64,000 bases of DNA, from NCBI GenBank assembly GCA_003280495.1, contig QCET01000002.1, positions 35,610 through 99,609 of the forward strand, in the 5' to 3' direction. Source of the DNA: Pelagibacteraceae bacterium AG-359-E06 (GTDB lineage: Bacteria; Pseudomonadota; Alphaproteobacteria; Pelagibacterales; Pelagibacteraceae). The position numbers were made by a program, and so were the translations under genes. The first letter of the stretch is position 1; each line of letters starts with the position of its first letter. The notes beneath the pieces were generated by a model, which was not told where the DNA came from, did not search any database, and saw nothing but the letters and a program-made list of their open reading frames with translations. Shown piece after piece: positions 52,104-60,870 of the stretch.

Positions 52104-52519
52104 TTCAAGAAACAAATGAAATATCCTTAGAGACAAAAGGACAGAGACTTTTTAATATTACAAATTTAATTGAAAACGTTATTACACTATCAAAATTAAA
52201 CACAGGATTAGTAAATATAAGTATACTGCATACTAGTGCTTCATTACTAATTCAAGAAAATGCAGATACAAATGTGCAAAAAGATCTATTAAACTTTTTT
52301 GACAAAATCGCTCCAATGAATGAGAATTTGTATATACATAATGACGAAGGAAAAGATGACATGCCCGCCCATATTAAATCAGCTCTTACACAAACAAATC
52401 TATCGCTTAGTTTTGGAAATAAAAAGTTAAAATTGGGCACTTGGCAGGGTATTTATTTGTTCGAACACAGAATAAAGCCTCAAAAAAGAACAGTTTTAGT
52501 ACATTTGATTGGCGAATAG
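52100..52519 (+). CDS. yjbQ: YjbQ family protein (UPF0047)
   Basis: A 139-residue protein: VNISILHTSASLLIQENADTNVQKDLLNF, then DMPAHIKSALTQTNLSL and LGTWQGIYLFEHR, all hallmarks of the YjbQ fold with conserved His and Asp. Some members show weak thiamine phosphate synthase activity; the main role is not settled. ATGA overlap with the LysE gene. Confidence 0.92.
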   Translation: MIQETNEISLETKGQRLFNITNLIENVITLSKLNTGLVNISILHTSASLLIQENADTNVQKDLLNFFDKIAPMNENLYIHNDEGKDDMPAHIKSALTQTNLSLSFGNKKLKLGTWQGIYLFEHRIKPQKRTVLVHLIGE

Positions 52520-52560
52520 CTTTGACAAAAAAAAAACTTTAAATTAAAAGCTAGTTACTT

Positions 52561-52974
52561 ATGGCAAAAAAAAGAAAGATTCGTAGAACAAAAAAAAGTA
52601 AATCTAATAATATGTTATTAATTGGTGGTGCAGCAGTACTATTGGCTGTTGTTGCATTATCTCAAATTAATACAGGACCAGTTGTCAAAGTTAAGGACAG
52701 CAATGTTTCTGATATTAAGAAAACCAAAGAAGCATCTGAGCCACTAAATATACCGAAAAAAGAAAAGGCAATAAATAAAAAAAGCATAAACGAAAGAGAA
52801 TTGATGATTAGATTTGCCGAGCTTGACTGGAACAGTAATAAACTAGTTTCTAAATCAGAGTATTTATATTACTTCAAAGATAAATCGACTGGAAAAAAAC
52901 AATTTAAAATTATTGATAAAGATAAATCTGGATCTATAAGTTACAAAGAATATAAAGCTTACAGAACAAGATAA
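52561..52974 (+). CDS. EF-hand domain protein, membrane-anchored
   Basis: A 137-residue protein with a very basic start (MAKKRKIRRTKKSKSNN), one membrane helix (MLLIGGAAVLLAVVALS) and two C-terminal EF-hand-like loops. The second, DKDKSGSISYKE, keeps calcium-binding positions; the first, DWNSNKLVSKSE, is degenerate. The EF-hands should lie in the periplasm. Role unknown. Confidence 0.75.
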   Translation: MAKKRKIRRTKKSKSNNMLLIGGAAVLLAVVALSQINTGPVVKVKDSNVSDIKKTKEASEPLNIPKKEKAINKKSINERELMIRFAELDWNSNKLVSKSEYLYYFKDKSTGKKQFKIIDKDKSGSISYKEYKAYRTR

Positions 52975-53018
52975 CCAAGTTGTTTTAATATCTAAACTAT
53001 TGTAAATTAAATTTTTGT

Positions 53019-53095
53019 GGCGGGATAGCTCAGTTGGTTAGAGCACGGGACTCATAAGCCCGGGGTCGGCAGTTCAACTCTGCCTCCCGCTACCA
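53019..53095 (+). tRNA. tRNA-Met (CAT), elongator type
   Basis: A 77-base cloverleaf: acceptor GGCGGGA/TCCCGCT with a G1-T72 wobble, D-arm GCTC/GAGC, anticodon loop CTCATAA, T-arm GGCAG/CTGCC with TTCAACT, and encoded CCA. The base-paired 1-72 end argues against initiator tRNA, which has a mismatch there. Position 31-39 in the anticodon stem is A-G, an odd mismatch. tRNA-Ile2 (lysidine) is the alternative. Confidence 0.9.
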
Positions 53096-53139
53096 TTTGA
53101 CTAATAGTGGAAAAATTTTTGAAAATTATATTTAAAAAT

Positions 53140-53583
53140 ATGAGAATATATTTATCTTTAGTATTAATTTTTTTTACAACTGATAGTTTATCATTAAATC
53201 ACAATATTGTAGGAACAATTAAAAAATCATCGATTAAAACAACACAATTTAACGAAGGTAAAGCTCTTTATTTAAAGAACTGCGCGTCCTGTCATAAAAA
53301 AAATTTATCAGGTCAAATAAATTGGGATGCGAAACTAGATAAAGACGGCCACAGACTTGCTCCTCCAATGAATGGAGATGGACACACCTGGCATCATGAC
53401 GATAGTACACTTTTTTACATCACAAAATATGGATTAGGTAGATATGTAAAAAATTACAAAGGTAAAATGGGGGGTTTTTCAGATAAGCTGACTGATAACC
53501 AAATTAAGAATGTTTTAGCTTATGTTAAATCGTACTGGCCGGAAAAAAAATATCGATATCAACTTAAACTAAATGAAAGGTAA
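53140..53583 (+). CDS. Monohaem cytochrome c, exported
   Basis: A 147-residue protein started at ATG 53140 (MRIYLSLVLIFFTTDSLS, a signal peptide); the GTG at 53107 is the alternative. Haem motif CASCH, axial Met candidate in KGKMGGF, and the typical C-terminal helix LTDNQIKNVLAYVKSYWP. The segment PPMNGDGHTWHHDDSTL is distinctive, with several histidines. It is first of a set with a cupredoxin and a DUF4396 protein. Confidence 0.85.
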   Translation: MRIYLSLVLIFFTTDSLSLNHNIVGTIKKSSIKTTQFNEGKALYLKNCASCHKKNLSGQINWDAKLDKDGHRLAPPMNGDGHTWHHDDSTLFYITKYGLGRYVKNYKGKMGGFSDKLTDNQIKNVLAYVKSYWPEKKYRYQLKLNER

Positions 53584-53587
53584 TATA

Positions 53588-54091
53588 ATGAAAAAATTAA
53601 TTTTATTAACTGTATTCATGCAGATATCTTTTAATGTATTTGCAGCACCAATGAAAATGATTGGCACAAAAGGTAAAATTTCTGAAGTAAGTAAAACAAT
53701 TAAAATCTCAATGTATGATAATTATTACGAACCCAAAGTTATTAACGTTAAGAAAAATGAAACCATAAAATTTATTGTAGAAAACAAAGGTATGCTCGTG
53801 CATGAATTTAATATCGCTACAATGAAAATGCATAAAAAACATGGTCCCGAAATGCTTGAAATGATGAAAAAAGGTATTTTGCTTCCCACTAAAATTAATA
53901 AAATAAAAATGAAAGAAATGTCTAAGCACGATAAAAAAATGGCACATAGTCATTCGAATAGCGTTTTGCTTGAACCAAATAAATCTGGAGAGTTAATCTG
54001 GAAATTCTCAACAAACGCCGATTTATACGTAGGATGTAATGTACCAGGTCATTTGGAGGCCGGGATGATTTCAAAAATTAATATTAACTAA
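53588..54091 (+). CDS. Cupredoxin-fold copper-binding protein, exported
   Basis: A 167-residue protein with signal peptide (MKKLILLTVFMQISFNVFA) and a cupredoxin domain. Type 1 copper ligands are H in LVHEFNIA, and C, H, M in GCNVPGHLEAGM. Between them is a Met/His/Lys-rich loop (MKMHKKHGPEMLEMM, then KHDKKMAHSHSN) as in periplasmic copper carriers. The start follows the cytochrome stop by 4 bases. Copper handling or electron transfer is likely. Confidence 0.88.
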   Translation: MKKLILLTVFMQISFNVFAAPMKMIGTKGKISEVSKTIKISMYDNYYEPKVINVKKNETIKFIVENKGMLVHEFNIATMKMHKKHGPEMLEMMKKGILLPTKINKIKMKEMSKHDKKMAHSHSNSVLLEPNKSGELIWKFSTNADLYVGCNVPGHLEAGMISKININ

Positions 54092-54094
54092 ATA

Positions 54095-54538
54095 ATGGAT
54101 TTAGCACTAAAAAACTTTCACTGGAGATGTAAAAATACTTGGATTAAAAGTGCGAAGAATACACTTTGGTGCGTTTTTGGATGTTCAATAGGCGATTTTG
54201 GAACAATTCTTTTTTTCCAACTCACAAAAATACCTTTCCCTATACTTGGTATTATGACATTGGCTATAATTAATGGGTTGATTACTAGCATTTTATTAGA
54301 AACTTTTATTCTTTTAAAACAAAATTTTAGTCTTAAAGATGCAATTAAAACTGCATTTGGAATGAGTTTTATATCTATGTTATCAATGGAAATCGCGATG
54401 AATTTGACTGACTATCTCTTAACTGGAGGAGCAATTTTGACATGGTGGGTGATACCTATCATGTTATTAGTAGGTTTTTTAACACCTTGGCCATATAATT
54501 ATTGGAGATTAAAAAAATTTAATGAGTCTTGTCATTAA
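54095..54538 (+). CDS. DUF4396 membrane protein
   Basis: A 147-residue protein with about four helices. NTLWCVFGCSIGDFGTILFFQ, then GMSFISMLSMEIAMNLTDYLLTGG and TPWPYNYWRLKKF match DUF4396, which often occurs beside copper proteins and cupredoxins. Conserved Cys, Asp, Met and His residues in the membrane could bind a metal. It is 3 bases after the cupredoxin gene. Confidence 0.8.
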   Translation: MDLALKNFHWRCKNTWIKSAKNTLWCVFGCSIGDFGTILFFQLTKIPFPILGIMTLAIINGLITSILLETFILLKQNFSLKDAIKTAFGMSFISMLSMEIAMNLTDYLLTGGAILTWWVIPIMLLVGFLTPWPYNYWRLKKFNESCH

Positions 54539-54544
54539 AAATAT

Positions 54545-55072
54545 TTAATGTCCTGGAAACTTTATTAAACTAAAAGATTTATAATCTTTTTTCTCTAATT
54601 TTTCGTTACCAGGCAAATCGAATAAATTAATTAAAAATATATATCCCGCGACTTTCCCTTTGCATTTTTCAATTAGTTTCGCTGCAGCAAGAGCTGTGCC
54701 ACCTGTTGCTATCAAGTCATCAACAATTAATATTCTATCATTTTTTTTGACTGATCTTTTATGTACCTCAATTGTTGCTTTTCCATATTCTAAGGTAAAT
54801 TTTTGTGAAATTCTTTTATCTGGAAGTTTATTTTTCTTTCTTAACAATATTAGAGGTTTTTTTTCTAAATACGCAAGCACAGAAGCAAAAATAAAACCCC
54901 TAGACTCAATAGCTGCAAGCTTATTATGAGGTATTTTTTTTGTAATTTTATACATTCTTTTTATAGTTGTATTAAATGCTTTCTTATTTTCTAATAGAGA
55001 TGTGATATCTCTAAAAAGAATACCTTTTTTAGGATAATCAGGAATTGATTTAATTGTTTTTTCTAATTTCAT
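54545..55072 (-). CDS. apt: Adenine phosphoribosyltransferase
   Basis: A 175-residue enzyme turning adenine and PRPP into AMP. It has IPDYPKKGILFRDITSLL, the hood IESRGFIFASVLAYL and the PRPP loop ILIVDDLIATGGTALAA. It is divergent from mtnP with a 35-base gap; MtnP releases adenine from methylthioadenosine, so Apt would recover it as AMP. Confidence 0.94.
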   Translation of the reverse strand: MKLEKTIKSIPDYPKKGILFRDITSLLENKKAFNTTIKRMYKITKKIPHNKLAAIESRGFIFASVLAYLEKKPLILLRKKNKLPDKRISQKFTLEYGKATIEVHKRSVKKNDRILIVDDLIATGGTALAAAKLIEKCKGKVAGYIFLINLFDLPGNEKLEKKDYKSFSLIKFPGH

Positions 55073-55107
55073 TATAAGAATAATTAATATAATTAAGTTA
55101 ATTAGTC

Positions 55108-55974
55108 ATGAGTAAATTAGGAATAATCGGTGGTAGTGGTTTATATAATATAGAGGGTTTATCTAACGAAAAGTGGATAAAAGTTAAAACTCCATGGGGT
55201 GAACCATCTGACCAAATTCTAGAGGCAAAATTTGCAAAACAAAGCTTTTGTTTTATGCCAAGACATGGAAGGGGACATTTGATATCCCCATCTAATATAA
55301 ATTTCCGAGCTAATATAGATGCACTTAAACAACGGGGAGTGACCGATATAATTTCAGTATCCGCAGTTGGCTCTTTGAAAGAAGAACTTGAACCTGGTAA
55401 ATTTGTTATAATCGATCAATTTATTGATAGAACCTTCGCGAGAAAGAAAACTTTTTTTGACAATGAAATAGTTGCGCATGTTTCAATGGCTCATCCAACG
55501 TCGAAATCTTTGATGGACGCATGCGAGTCATCTATTAAAAAATTAAAAATTCCCTTTCAACGAGGAGGTACGTATGTAGCCATGGAGGGACCGCAATTTT
55601 CCTCATTAGCAGAGTCGCAATTATACAGATCATGGAAAGCTGACGTTATAGGCATGACAAATATGCCAGAAGCAAAACTAGCAAGAGAGGCAGAAATTCG
55701 TTATGCTTCAATATCAATGGTAACAGATTACGATTGCTGGCATCCAGACCACGAGAATGTAGATGTTCAACAAGTTATTAAAGTGTTGCTAGAAAACGCA
55801 TCAAAAGCAAAAGATATGATAAAAGATATTATAGAAAATTACACAAAGTATGTTGATGATAAAGATCCTGCAACAAAATGCTTAGACATTGCGATCATTA
55901 CTGATCCAAAAAAAAGAACAAAAAAAACAATAAAAAAGTTAGCAACTATTGCAGGCAGGGTTTTAAAAAAATGA
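55108..55974 (+). CDS. mtnP: S-methyl-5'-thioadenosine phosphorylase MtnP
   Basis: A 288-residue phosphorylase splitting methylthioadenosine into adenine and methylthioribose-1-phosphate. Hallmarks: LGIIGGSGLYNIEGL, FMPRHGRGHLISPSNINFRAN, TYVAMEGPQFSSLAES and TNMPEAKLAREAEIRYAS. SVSAVGSLKEEL is the phosphate/ribose site. It starts a run where each gene overlaps the next by 4 bases or touches it. Confidence 0.95.
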   Translation: MSKLGIIGGSGLYNIEGLSNEKWIKVKTPWGEPSDQILEAKFAKQSFCFMPRHGRGHLISPSNINFRANIDALKQRGVTDIISVSAVGSLKEELEPGKFVIIDQFIDRTFARKKTFFDNEIVAHVSMAHPTSKSLMDACESSIKKLKIPFQRGGTYVAMEGPQFSSLAESQLYRSWKADVIGMTNMPEAKLAREAEIRYASISMVTDYDCWHPDHENVDVQQVIKVLLENASKAKDMIKDIIENYTKYVDDKDPATKCLDIAIITDPKKRTKKTIKKLATIAGRVLKK

Positions 55975-57023
55975 AAATTGCAGGTGAGAATTATAGAACT
56001 ATATGGTTTGAGCCTTCAGAAAAAGTTGTTAAAATTATTGATCAAACAAAATTACCTTTCAATTTTGAAGTTATTTCCCTAAATAATTTTATTGATGCAT
56101 TTAATGCTATTAAGGAAATGAAAGTAAGAGGAGCGCCACTTATTGGAGCGACAGCAGCTTATGGTTTATATTTAGCTTCCAAAGAAAAAGAAGATATTAA
56201 TTTTGTGAAGGAAAAGGCCAAAGAGATAAAAAAAGCAAGACCGACAGCTGTAAATTTATCTTGGGCTGTAAATAGAATTTTAAATAAAGTGAACGCTCAA
56301 AACATTACACACTCTATACTGGAAGAGTGTATTAAAATATGCGAAGAAGATATAAAGATCTGTGAACAAATTGGAGAACATGGATTACAAATATTACAGA
56401 AAATTAAAAAGAAACAAATTAATATCCTTACGCATTGTAATGCAGGATGGTTAGCTACGATTGATTGGGGAACTGCTACAGCGCCAATTTATAAAGCAAG
56501 AGACGAGGGCATTGATCTTAATATTTGGGTAGATGAGACTAGACCTAGAAACCAGGGTTCATCTTTAACATCTTACGAATTAATTCACGAAAAAATAAAT
56601 CATAAAGTGATAGCAGATAATACAGGAGGTTTATTAATGCAAAGAGGTGAAGTGGATTTGTGTATAGTTGGTACAGATAGGGTTAGCAAAAATGGTGATG
56701 TTGCAAATAAAATCGGAACTTATTTAAAAGCTTTGGCAGCCAAAGATAACAATATCCCGTTTTATGTAGCTCTTCCTAGCACAACTTATGATCCAAATTT
56801 AGAGAATGGAGGTCTCATTCCAATTGAAGAAAGATCTGATGATGAGCTAAAGCAAGTCGTTGGTGTAGATGAAGATAATACTATCAGAAAAGTAAATATT
56901 TATCCAAAAAATACAAAAGGTCTTAATTTGGGGTTTGATATTACCCCAGCAAATTTAATTAGTGGATTTATAACTGAAAAAGGAGTCTTTAAGCCCGAGG
57001 ATATAAAAAAAATATTACAATGA
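55971..57023 (+). CDS. mtnA: Methylthioribose-1-phosphate isomerase MtnA
   Basis: A 350-residue isomerase making methylthioribulose-1-phosphate. Conserved parts are MKVRGAPLIGATAAYG, THCNAGWLATIDWGTATAPIYKA with the catalytic Cys, and CIVGTDRVSKNGDVANKIGTY with the catalytic Asp. ATGA overlap with mtnP before and with the aldolase after. Confidence 0.95.
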   Translation: MKIAGENYRTIWFEPSEKVVKIIDQTKLPFNFEVISLNNFIDAFNAIKEMKVRGAPLIGATAAYGLYLASKEKEDINFVKEKAKEIKKARPTAVNLSWAVNRILNKVNAQNITHSILEECIKICEEDIKICEQIGEHGLQILQKIKKKQINILTHCNAGWLATIDWGTATAPIYKARDEGIDLNIWVDETRPRNQGSSLTSYELIHEKINHKVIADNTGGLLMQRGEVDLCIVGTDRVSKNGDVANKIGTYLKALAAKDNNIPFYVALPSTTYDPNLENGGLIPIEERSDDELKQVVGVDEDNTIRKVNIYPKNTKGLNLGFDITPANLISGFITEKGVFKPEDIKKILQ

Positions 57024-57661
57024 ATTCACTAAAAATTAAAAAGGAAATTATAAGATATTCAAAATTGCTTAATACCACCAATCTTTCTCCTCTTAGATCA
57101 GGCAATATCTCAGTTAGATATAAAAATGGTTTTTTTATTACTCCTAGTGGTAAAAAATATTCAAGCTTAAGATCTAGTGATATTGTTTTTGTTTCTTTAG
57201 AGGGACGCTACTTAAAGAAACATACCCCTTCATCGGAATGGAGGTTCCACAGAGATATATATAAGGCAAAAAAATACTCAGGATCAATTGTTCATTGTCA
57301 CTCACATAATGCCTTAATATTATCATGTTTAAGAAAAAAAATTCCGTCCTTTCACTATATGGTTGCAGTGGCAGGTGGTGAGGATATTAGATGCGCAAAA
57401 TACGATACCTTCGGTACTTCAAAATTATCTAAAAATATTATTATATCGTTAAAAGATCGGAAGGCTTGTCTGATAGAGAACCACGGGCAAGTGGCATTTG
57501 ATATTAATTTATCAACAGCCTTTGAGCTAGCACAAGAGGTTGAGTATCTTGCGAGTCAGTATATAGATTGTCTAAGAGTTGGAAAACCAAAACTTTTGTC
57601 GTATACTTTAATGAGAAAAGTATTAAAAAAGGTTAAAAACTATAAAAAGGGAGATACCTAA
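57020..57661 (+). CDS. Class II aldolase (putative 5-methylthioribulose-1-phosphate aldolase)
   Basis: A 213-residue zinc aldolase/epimerase. Catalytic and metal residues are seen in TPSSEWRFHRDIY, IVHCHSHNALILS (HxH) and IENHGQVAFD. MtnB dehydratases share the fold. After mtnP and mtnA with no mtnC, mtnD or mtnK nearby, this looks like the Ald2 aldolase of the DHAP-type shunt, which yields DHAP and 2-methylthioacetaldehyde. Choice between Ald2 and MtnB rests on context. Confidence 0.8.
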   Translation: MNSLKIKKEIIRYSKLLNTTNLSPLRSGNISVRYKNGFFITPSGKKYSSLRSSDIVFVSLEGRYLKKHTPSSEWRFHRDIYKAKKYSGSIVHCHSHNALILSCLRKKIPSFHYMVAVAGGEDIRCAKYDTFGTSKLSKNIIISLKDRKACLIENHGQVAFDINLSTAFELAQEVEYLASQYIDCLRVGKPKLLSYTLMRKVLKKVKNYKKGDT

Positions 57662-58702
57662 ATGGTTAAAGTTGGAGATCATATAACTTTAGATTTTTTA
57701 GGAGTTAAAGAAGATTACACGCCAGAATTTTACGAAAAAGTAATAAATAAAATTGCAAAAGCAGCAAAAGTAGGAATTATCAATATATCAAAATACGAGT
57801 TTTCACCCCAAGGACTTACAATGGTAGCATTACTAAAAGAAAGCCATATGAGCTTTCACACTTTTCCTGAACACGGTATTATAAGTTTTGATTTCTTTAC
57901 ATGCGGAAGAATTAATCCAAATGTTTCTTTAAATATTCTAAAAAAAGAAATAAATCATTCTTGTGTTGTTAAAAAAGAGTTTTCAAGAGATACGATACAT
58001 CATTATCATGATATTTATAGTTCTGATGGGTACAAGAAATCCTATGTAGTTGAAAAAATAATTAAAGATTTTAAATCTAAAATGGGCCAGCATATTGAAA
58101 TCTTAAAACTCAAAGAGTTTGGAAATGCATTATTTATTGATAACGAAATACAGGTTGCTGAAAAAGATGAAAAGCTTTATTCGTCAACATTTGTTAACTC
58201 TGGTTTAAAGCTTTCAAAAAAAAATAATTCCGCTGCAATTATAGGAGGAGGAGATGGCGGAGTCGCAAGAGAATGTATCAATAATAACTTTAATTACATT
58301 GACTGGTTTGAATTAGATGAAGAAGTAGTGAAAGCATGCCAAATGTATTTACCCACTGTTTTTAAAAATGTTAATAAAAGCAATAAAGTTAATTGCATTT
58401 GGGGTGATGCATTTAAAAACATTAAAAAATGTGAAAATGAAAAATACGATCATTTGTTCATAGATTTAAATGATGATCAGTATTGTATTAACCTTGCTGA
58501 AAAAAATATCTCTGAGATTAAAAGAATTGTAAAATCTAATGGAGTTATAACAGCTCAAGTTGGCTCTAAAAATAAAAAACCCCGTCAAGTTGATAGTTGG
58601 TTAAAAACATTTGATAAAGCATGTGGTAATTGCGAAATATCTGAAATCTTTATTCCAAGTTTTGATTGTAGTTGGAATTTTGTAAGCTCGATAAATAGGT
58701 AA
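57662..58702 (+). CDS. speE: Fusion of S-adenosylmethionine decarboxylase and spermidine synthase
   Basis: A 346-residue two-domain protein. Residues 1-115 are a prokaryotic AdoMet decarboxylase (SpeH): KESHMSFHTFPEHG with pyruvoyl-forming S61, H66, and C81 in FFTCG, matching S63, H68 and C83 of the Thermotoga enzyme. Residues 130-346 are aminopropyltransferase-like: LFIDNEIQVAEKDEKLYSS and GGGDGG at 195-200. The usual YHE is YSS and the catalytic DSTD reads DLND, so the synthase part is diverged. Both steps from AdoMet to spermidine would be in one chain; it directly follows the aldolase. Confidence 0.88.
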   Translation: MVKVGDHITLDFLGVKEDYTPEFYEKVINKIAKAAKVGIINISKYEFSPQGLTMVALLKESHMSFHTFPEHGIISFDFFTCGRINPNVSLNILKKEINHSCVVKKEFSRDTIHHYHDIYSSDGYKKSYVVEKIIKDFKSKMGQHIEILKLKEFGNALFIDNEIQVAEKDEKLYSSTFVNSGLKLSKKNNSAAIIGGGDGGVARECINNNFNYIDWFELDEEVVKACQMYLPTVFKNVNKSNKVNCIWGDAFKNIKKCENEKYDHLFIDLNDDQYCINLAEKNISEIKRIVKSNGVITAQVGSKNKKPRQVDSWLKTFDKACGNCEISEIFIPSFDCSWNFVSSINR

Positions 58703-58704
58703 TT

Positions 58705-59505
58705 TTGAAATTTAAAGTAGCATGTATCCAGTTATGTTCATCATATAATGTAGATGAAAATCTCTCTAAAATTTTACATTATTCAAAAAAAGCAATCGAG
58801 GATAATGCTGAATTTATTACAACTCCTGAAAATTCGTCATTATTTTCTTTAGATAAACAAGAACTTCTCTCAAAGGCGGAGAGTTTTGAAAATAATAATT
58901 TTATAAAAGCGATTTGTGATTTTGTGAAAACAAATAAAATATGGTTTTTGATTGGTGGAATGCCAGTCAAAGATAAAAATAATAAATTATTTAATAGATC
59001 TATTTTAATAGATCAGAGTGGAAAAGTTGTTAATTATTATGATAAGATACACATGTTCGATGTAAAACTACCAAATGGTGAAATATATGAAGAGTCAAAA
59101 AAATTTCAAGCTGGTAACAGTTTGAAAATTCACAACTTGCCATGGGGTAAAATTGGCTTAACAATATGCTATGATCTAAGATTTCCGTTAATGTATCGAA
59201 AACTTACTAAAGATGGAGCAATTTTTATTTCAGTTCCATCTGCATTTACTAAAAATACAGGAGAAAGACACTGGCATATTTTGTTAAAAGCACGTGCAAT
59301 AGAAAATATGTGTTATATTTTTGCGCCAGCACAAACTGGAATTCACCCAAATCAAAGAGAAACTTATGGCCACTCACTTATTATTTCACCAGATGGAGAA
59401 GTGTTAGCTGAAAAAAAAGATGGCGAAGGAATACTTTTGGCTGATGTTGATACAGAACTTGTTACAAGACTTAGAGCTCAAATACCAAGTCTAGATCAAG
59501 ATTAA
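58705..59505 (+). CDS. Nitrilase-family amidase (Nit1/Nit2-like)
   Basis: A 266-residue carbon-nitrogen hydrolase. Triad: E42 in TTPENSS, Lys in YYDKIHMFDV and Cys in LTICYDLRFP. YDKIHMFDVKL is close to Nit1, the deaminated-glutathione amidase; omega-amidase (Nit2) is the other option, which acts on alpha-ketoglutaramate or the transaminated form in methionine salvage. The start is a TTG 2 bases after the fusion gene. Confidence 0.85.
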   Translation: MKFKVACIQLCSSYNVDENLSKILHYSKKAIEDNAEFITTPENSSLFSLDKQELLSKAESFENNNFIKAICDFVKTNKIWFLIGGMPVKDKNNKLFNRSILIDQSGKVVNYYDKIHMFDVKLPNGEIYEESKKFQAGNSLKIHNLPWGKIGLTICYDLRFPLMYRKLTKDGAIFISVPSAFTKNTGERHWHILLKARAIENMCYIFAPAQTGIHPNQRETYGHSLIISPDGEVLAEKKDGEGILLADVDTELVTRLRAQIPSLDQD

Positions 59506-59909
59506 TATTTTTTATAACTTTTGACTTCAACAATTTCAGAATTAGTAATTTGATTTAGCTTTTGTTTAAGAGAAGCCCGTTTATCATTTGTTAAATAAAC
59601 ATTCCGCGCCAATTCAATGAATTCGTCGTTAAATTTTTTAATAGACTCAAGTTGTCTGATATCATCTTCAATTTTCCACAATTTACGATTTGCAGTATTT
59701 AATTCTTCTTTTAAGGAATTTATAGTTTTTTTTTGATCCTCGGAAAAATTTATATCTGCAAGTAATTTGTTAAGACTTTCTAACTCATGTTTTATAAATT
59801 TTTGTTTATTATTATCCTGTATTTTTTCTGTCTTAATCTCTAAAATTGTTATTTTATCAATTAATTCACCTATTGAAATTGGCGCTAAAATTTTATTAGA
59901 AGAATTCAT
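59502..59909 (-). CDS. DUF6165 family protein (135 aa)
   Basis: Started at ATG 59909 (MNSSNKILAPISIGELIDKITILEIK); the longer track start would overlap the divergent glycosyltransferase. The opening block and the helical, charged remainder (TANRKLWKIEDDIRQLE) fit DUF6165, often found beside lipopolysaccharide or glycosyltransferase genes. Mostly coiled coil. Convergent 4-base overlap with the amidase gene. Confidence 0.75.
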   Translation of the reverse strand: MNSSNKILAPISIGELIDKITILEIKTEKIQDNNKQKFIKHELESLNKLLADINFSEDQKKTINSLKEELNTANRKLWKIEDDIRQLESIKKFNDEFIELARNVYLTNDKRASLKQKLNQITNSEIVEVKSYKKY

Positions 59910-59937
59910 AACTTGCTGATATTTAATATATTTTAAT

Positions 59938-60870
59938 ATGTCAAATATTCTCATAATCAAACATGGCTCTTTGGGTGATATAGTACAAATTTCTGGTGTT
60001 TTAAAAGATATAAGAGAACATCATAAATCAGATAAGATTTATTTCATGACAACTAATAAATTTTCAAACCTTTTTAAAAATTGTCCATATATTGACAATA
60101 TAATTTTAGATGAAAGAAAAGCCAGGATAAATTTTTTTTATTATTTTGGTTTATTTAAAAAACTAAACTACCTTAAATTTTCGAAAGTTTATGATCTTCA
60201 AAACTCTTCAAGAACATATTTTTATCAAAGATTTTTAAGGTCTTCTTGGTCTTCTACTAGAAATATACTTACATCTGATGAAACTAAAGAAAAATTTGAT
60301 AAAGAGGGTGTTTTAGAAAGATTTCAAATACAATTAAAGCGATCAGGAATTCAAAAATGCGAAAATACTCTTTACCCAGATTTTAATTGGGCAGTTGACA
60401 AGAATTATAGAATTAAATTTCAAAATTATATTTATATTGCTCCATTTTCATCAAAAAATTTAGTTCATAAAAGGTGGCCATATTTTAAAGAATTAATAAA
60501 TATTATAAAAAAAAAGCATCATAATTTAAATTTGGTAACAGCTCCTGGAAATTATGATGAAATTACATTAGCAAAAAAACTTGGTCTGGAGATTATATTA
60601 AACAATAATAATCCAACATCAATTCAAAATCTTGCCAGTATCATTAAAAACTCAAAGTTCGTAATTTCGAATGATACAGGACCTGCACATATTGCTGCAC
60701 ATTTAAATTGTGATGGTATTGTAATTTTTGGAACTCACACAACTCCAAAAAAAGTTAGTATTGAAAGAAGTAATTTTAAATCCATATCCACTTCTCACTT
60801 AAAAGATCTAAGTGCGGAGGATGTTTATAAAAAAATTTCAGAAAAATTAATTAATATCTCAAATGATTAA
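59938..60870 (+). CDS. Glycosyltransferase family 9 (heptosyltransferase-like)
   Basis: A 310-residue GT9 protein: ILIIKHGSLGDIVQISGVLKDI at the start, YIYIAPFSSKNLVHKRWPYFKELI, and VISNDTGPAHIAAHLNCDGIVIFG in the nucleotide domain. The family adds heptose to the lipopolysaccharide core. The acceptor cannot be told. Divergent from DUF6165 by 28 bases. Confidence 0.88.
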   Translation: MSNILIIKHGSLGDIVQISGVLKDIREHHKSDKIYFMTTNKFSNLFKNCPYIDNIILDERKARINFFYYFGLFKKLNYLKFSKVYDLQNSSRTYFYQRFLRSSWSSTRNILTSDETKEKFDKEGVLERFQIQLKRSGIQKCENTLYPDFNWAVDKNYRIKFQNYIYIAPFSSKNLVHKRWPYFKELINIIKKKHHNLNLVTAPGNYDEITLAKKLGLEIILNNNNPTSIQNLASIIKNSKFVISNDTGPAHIAAHLNCDGIVIFGTHTTPKKVSIERSNFKSISTSHLKDLSAEDVYKKISEKLINISND

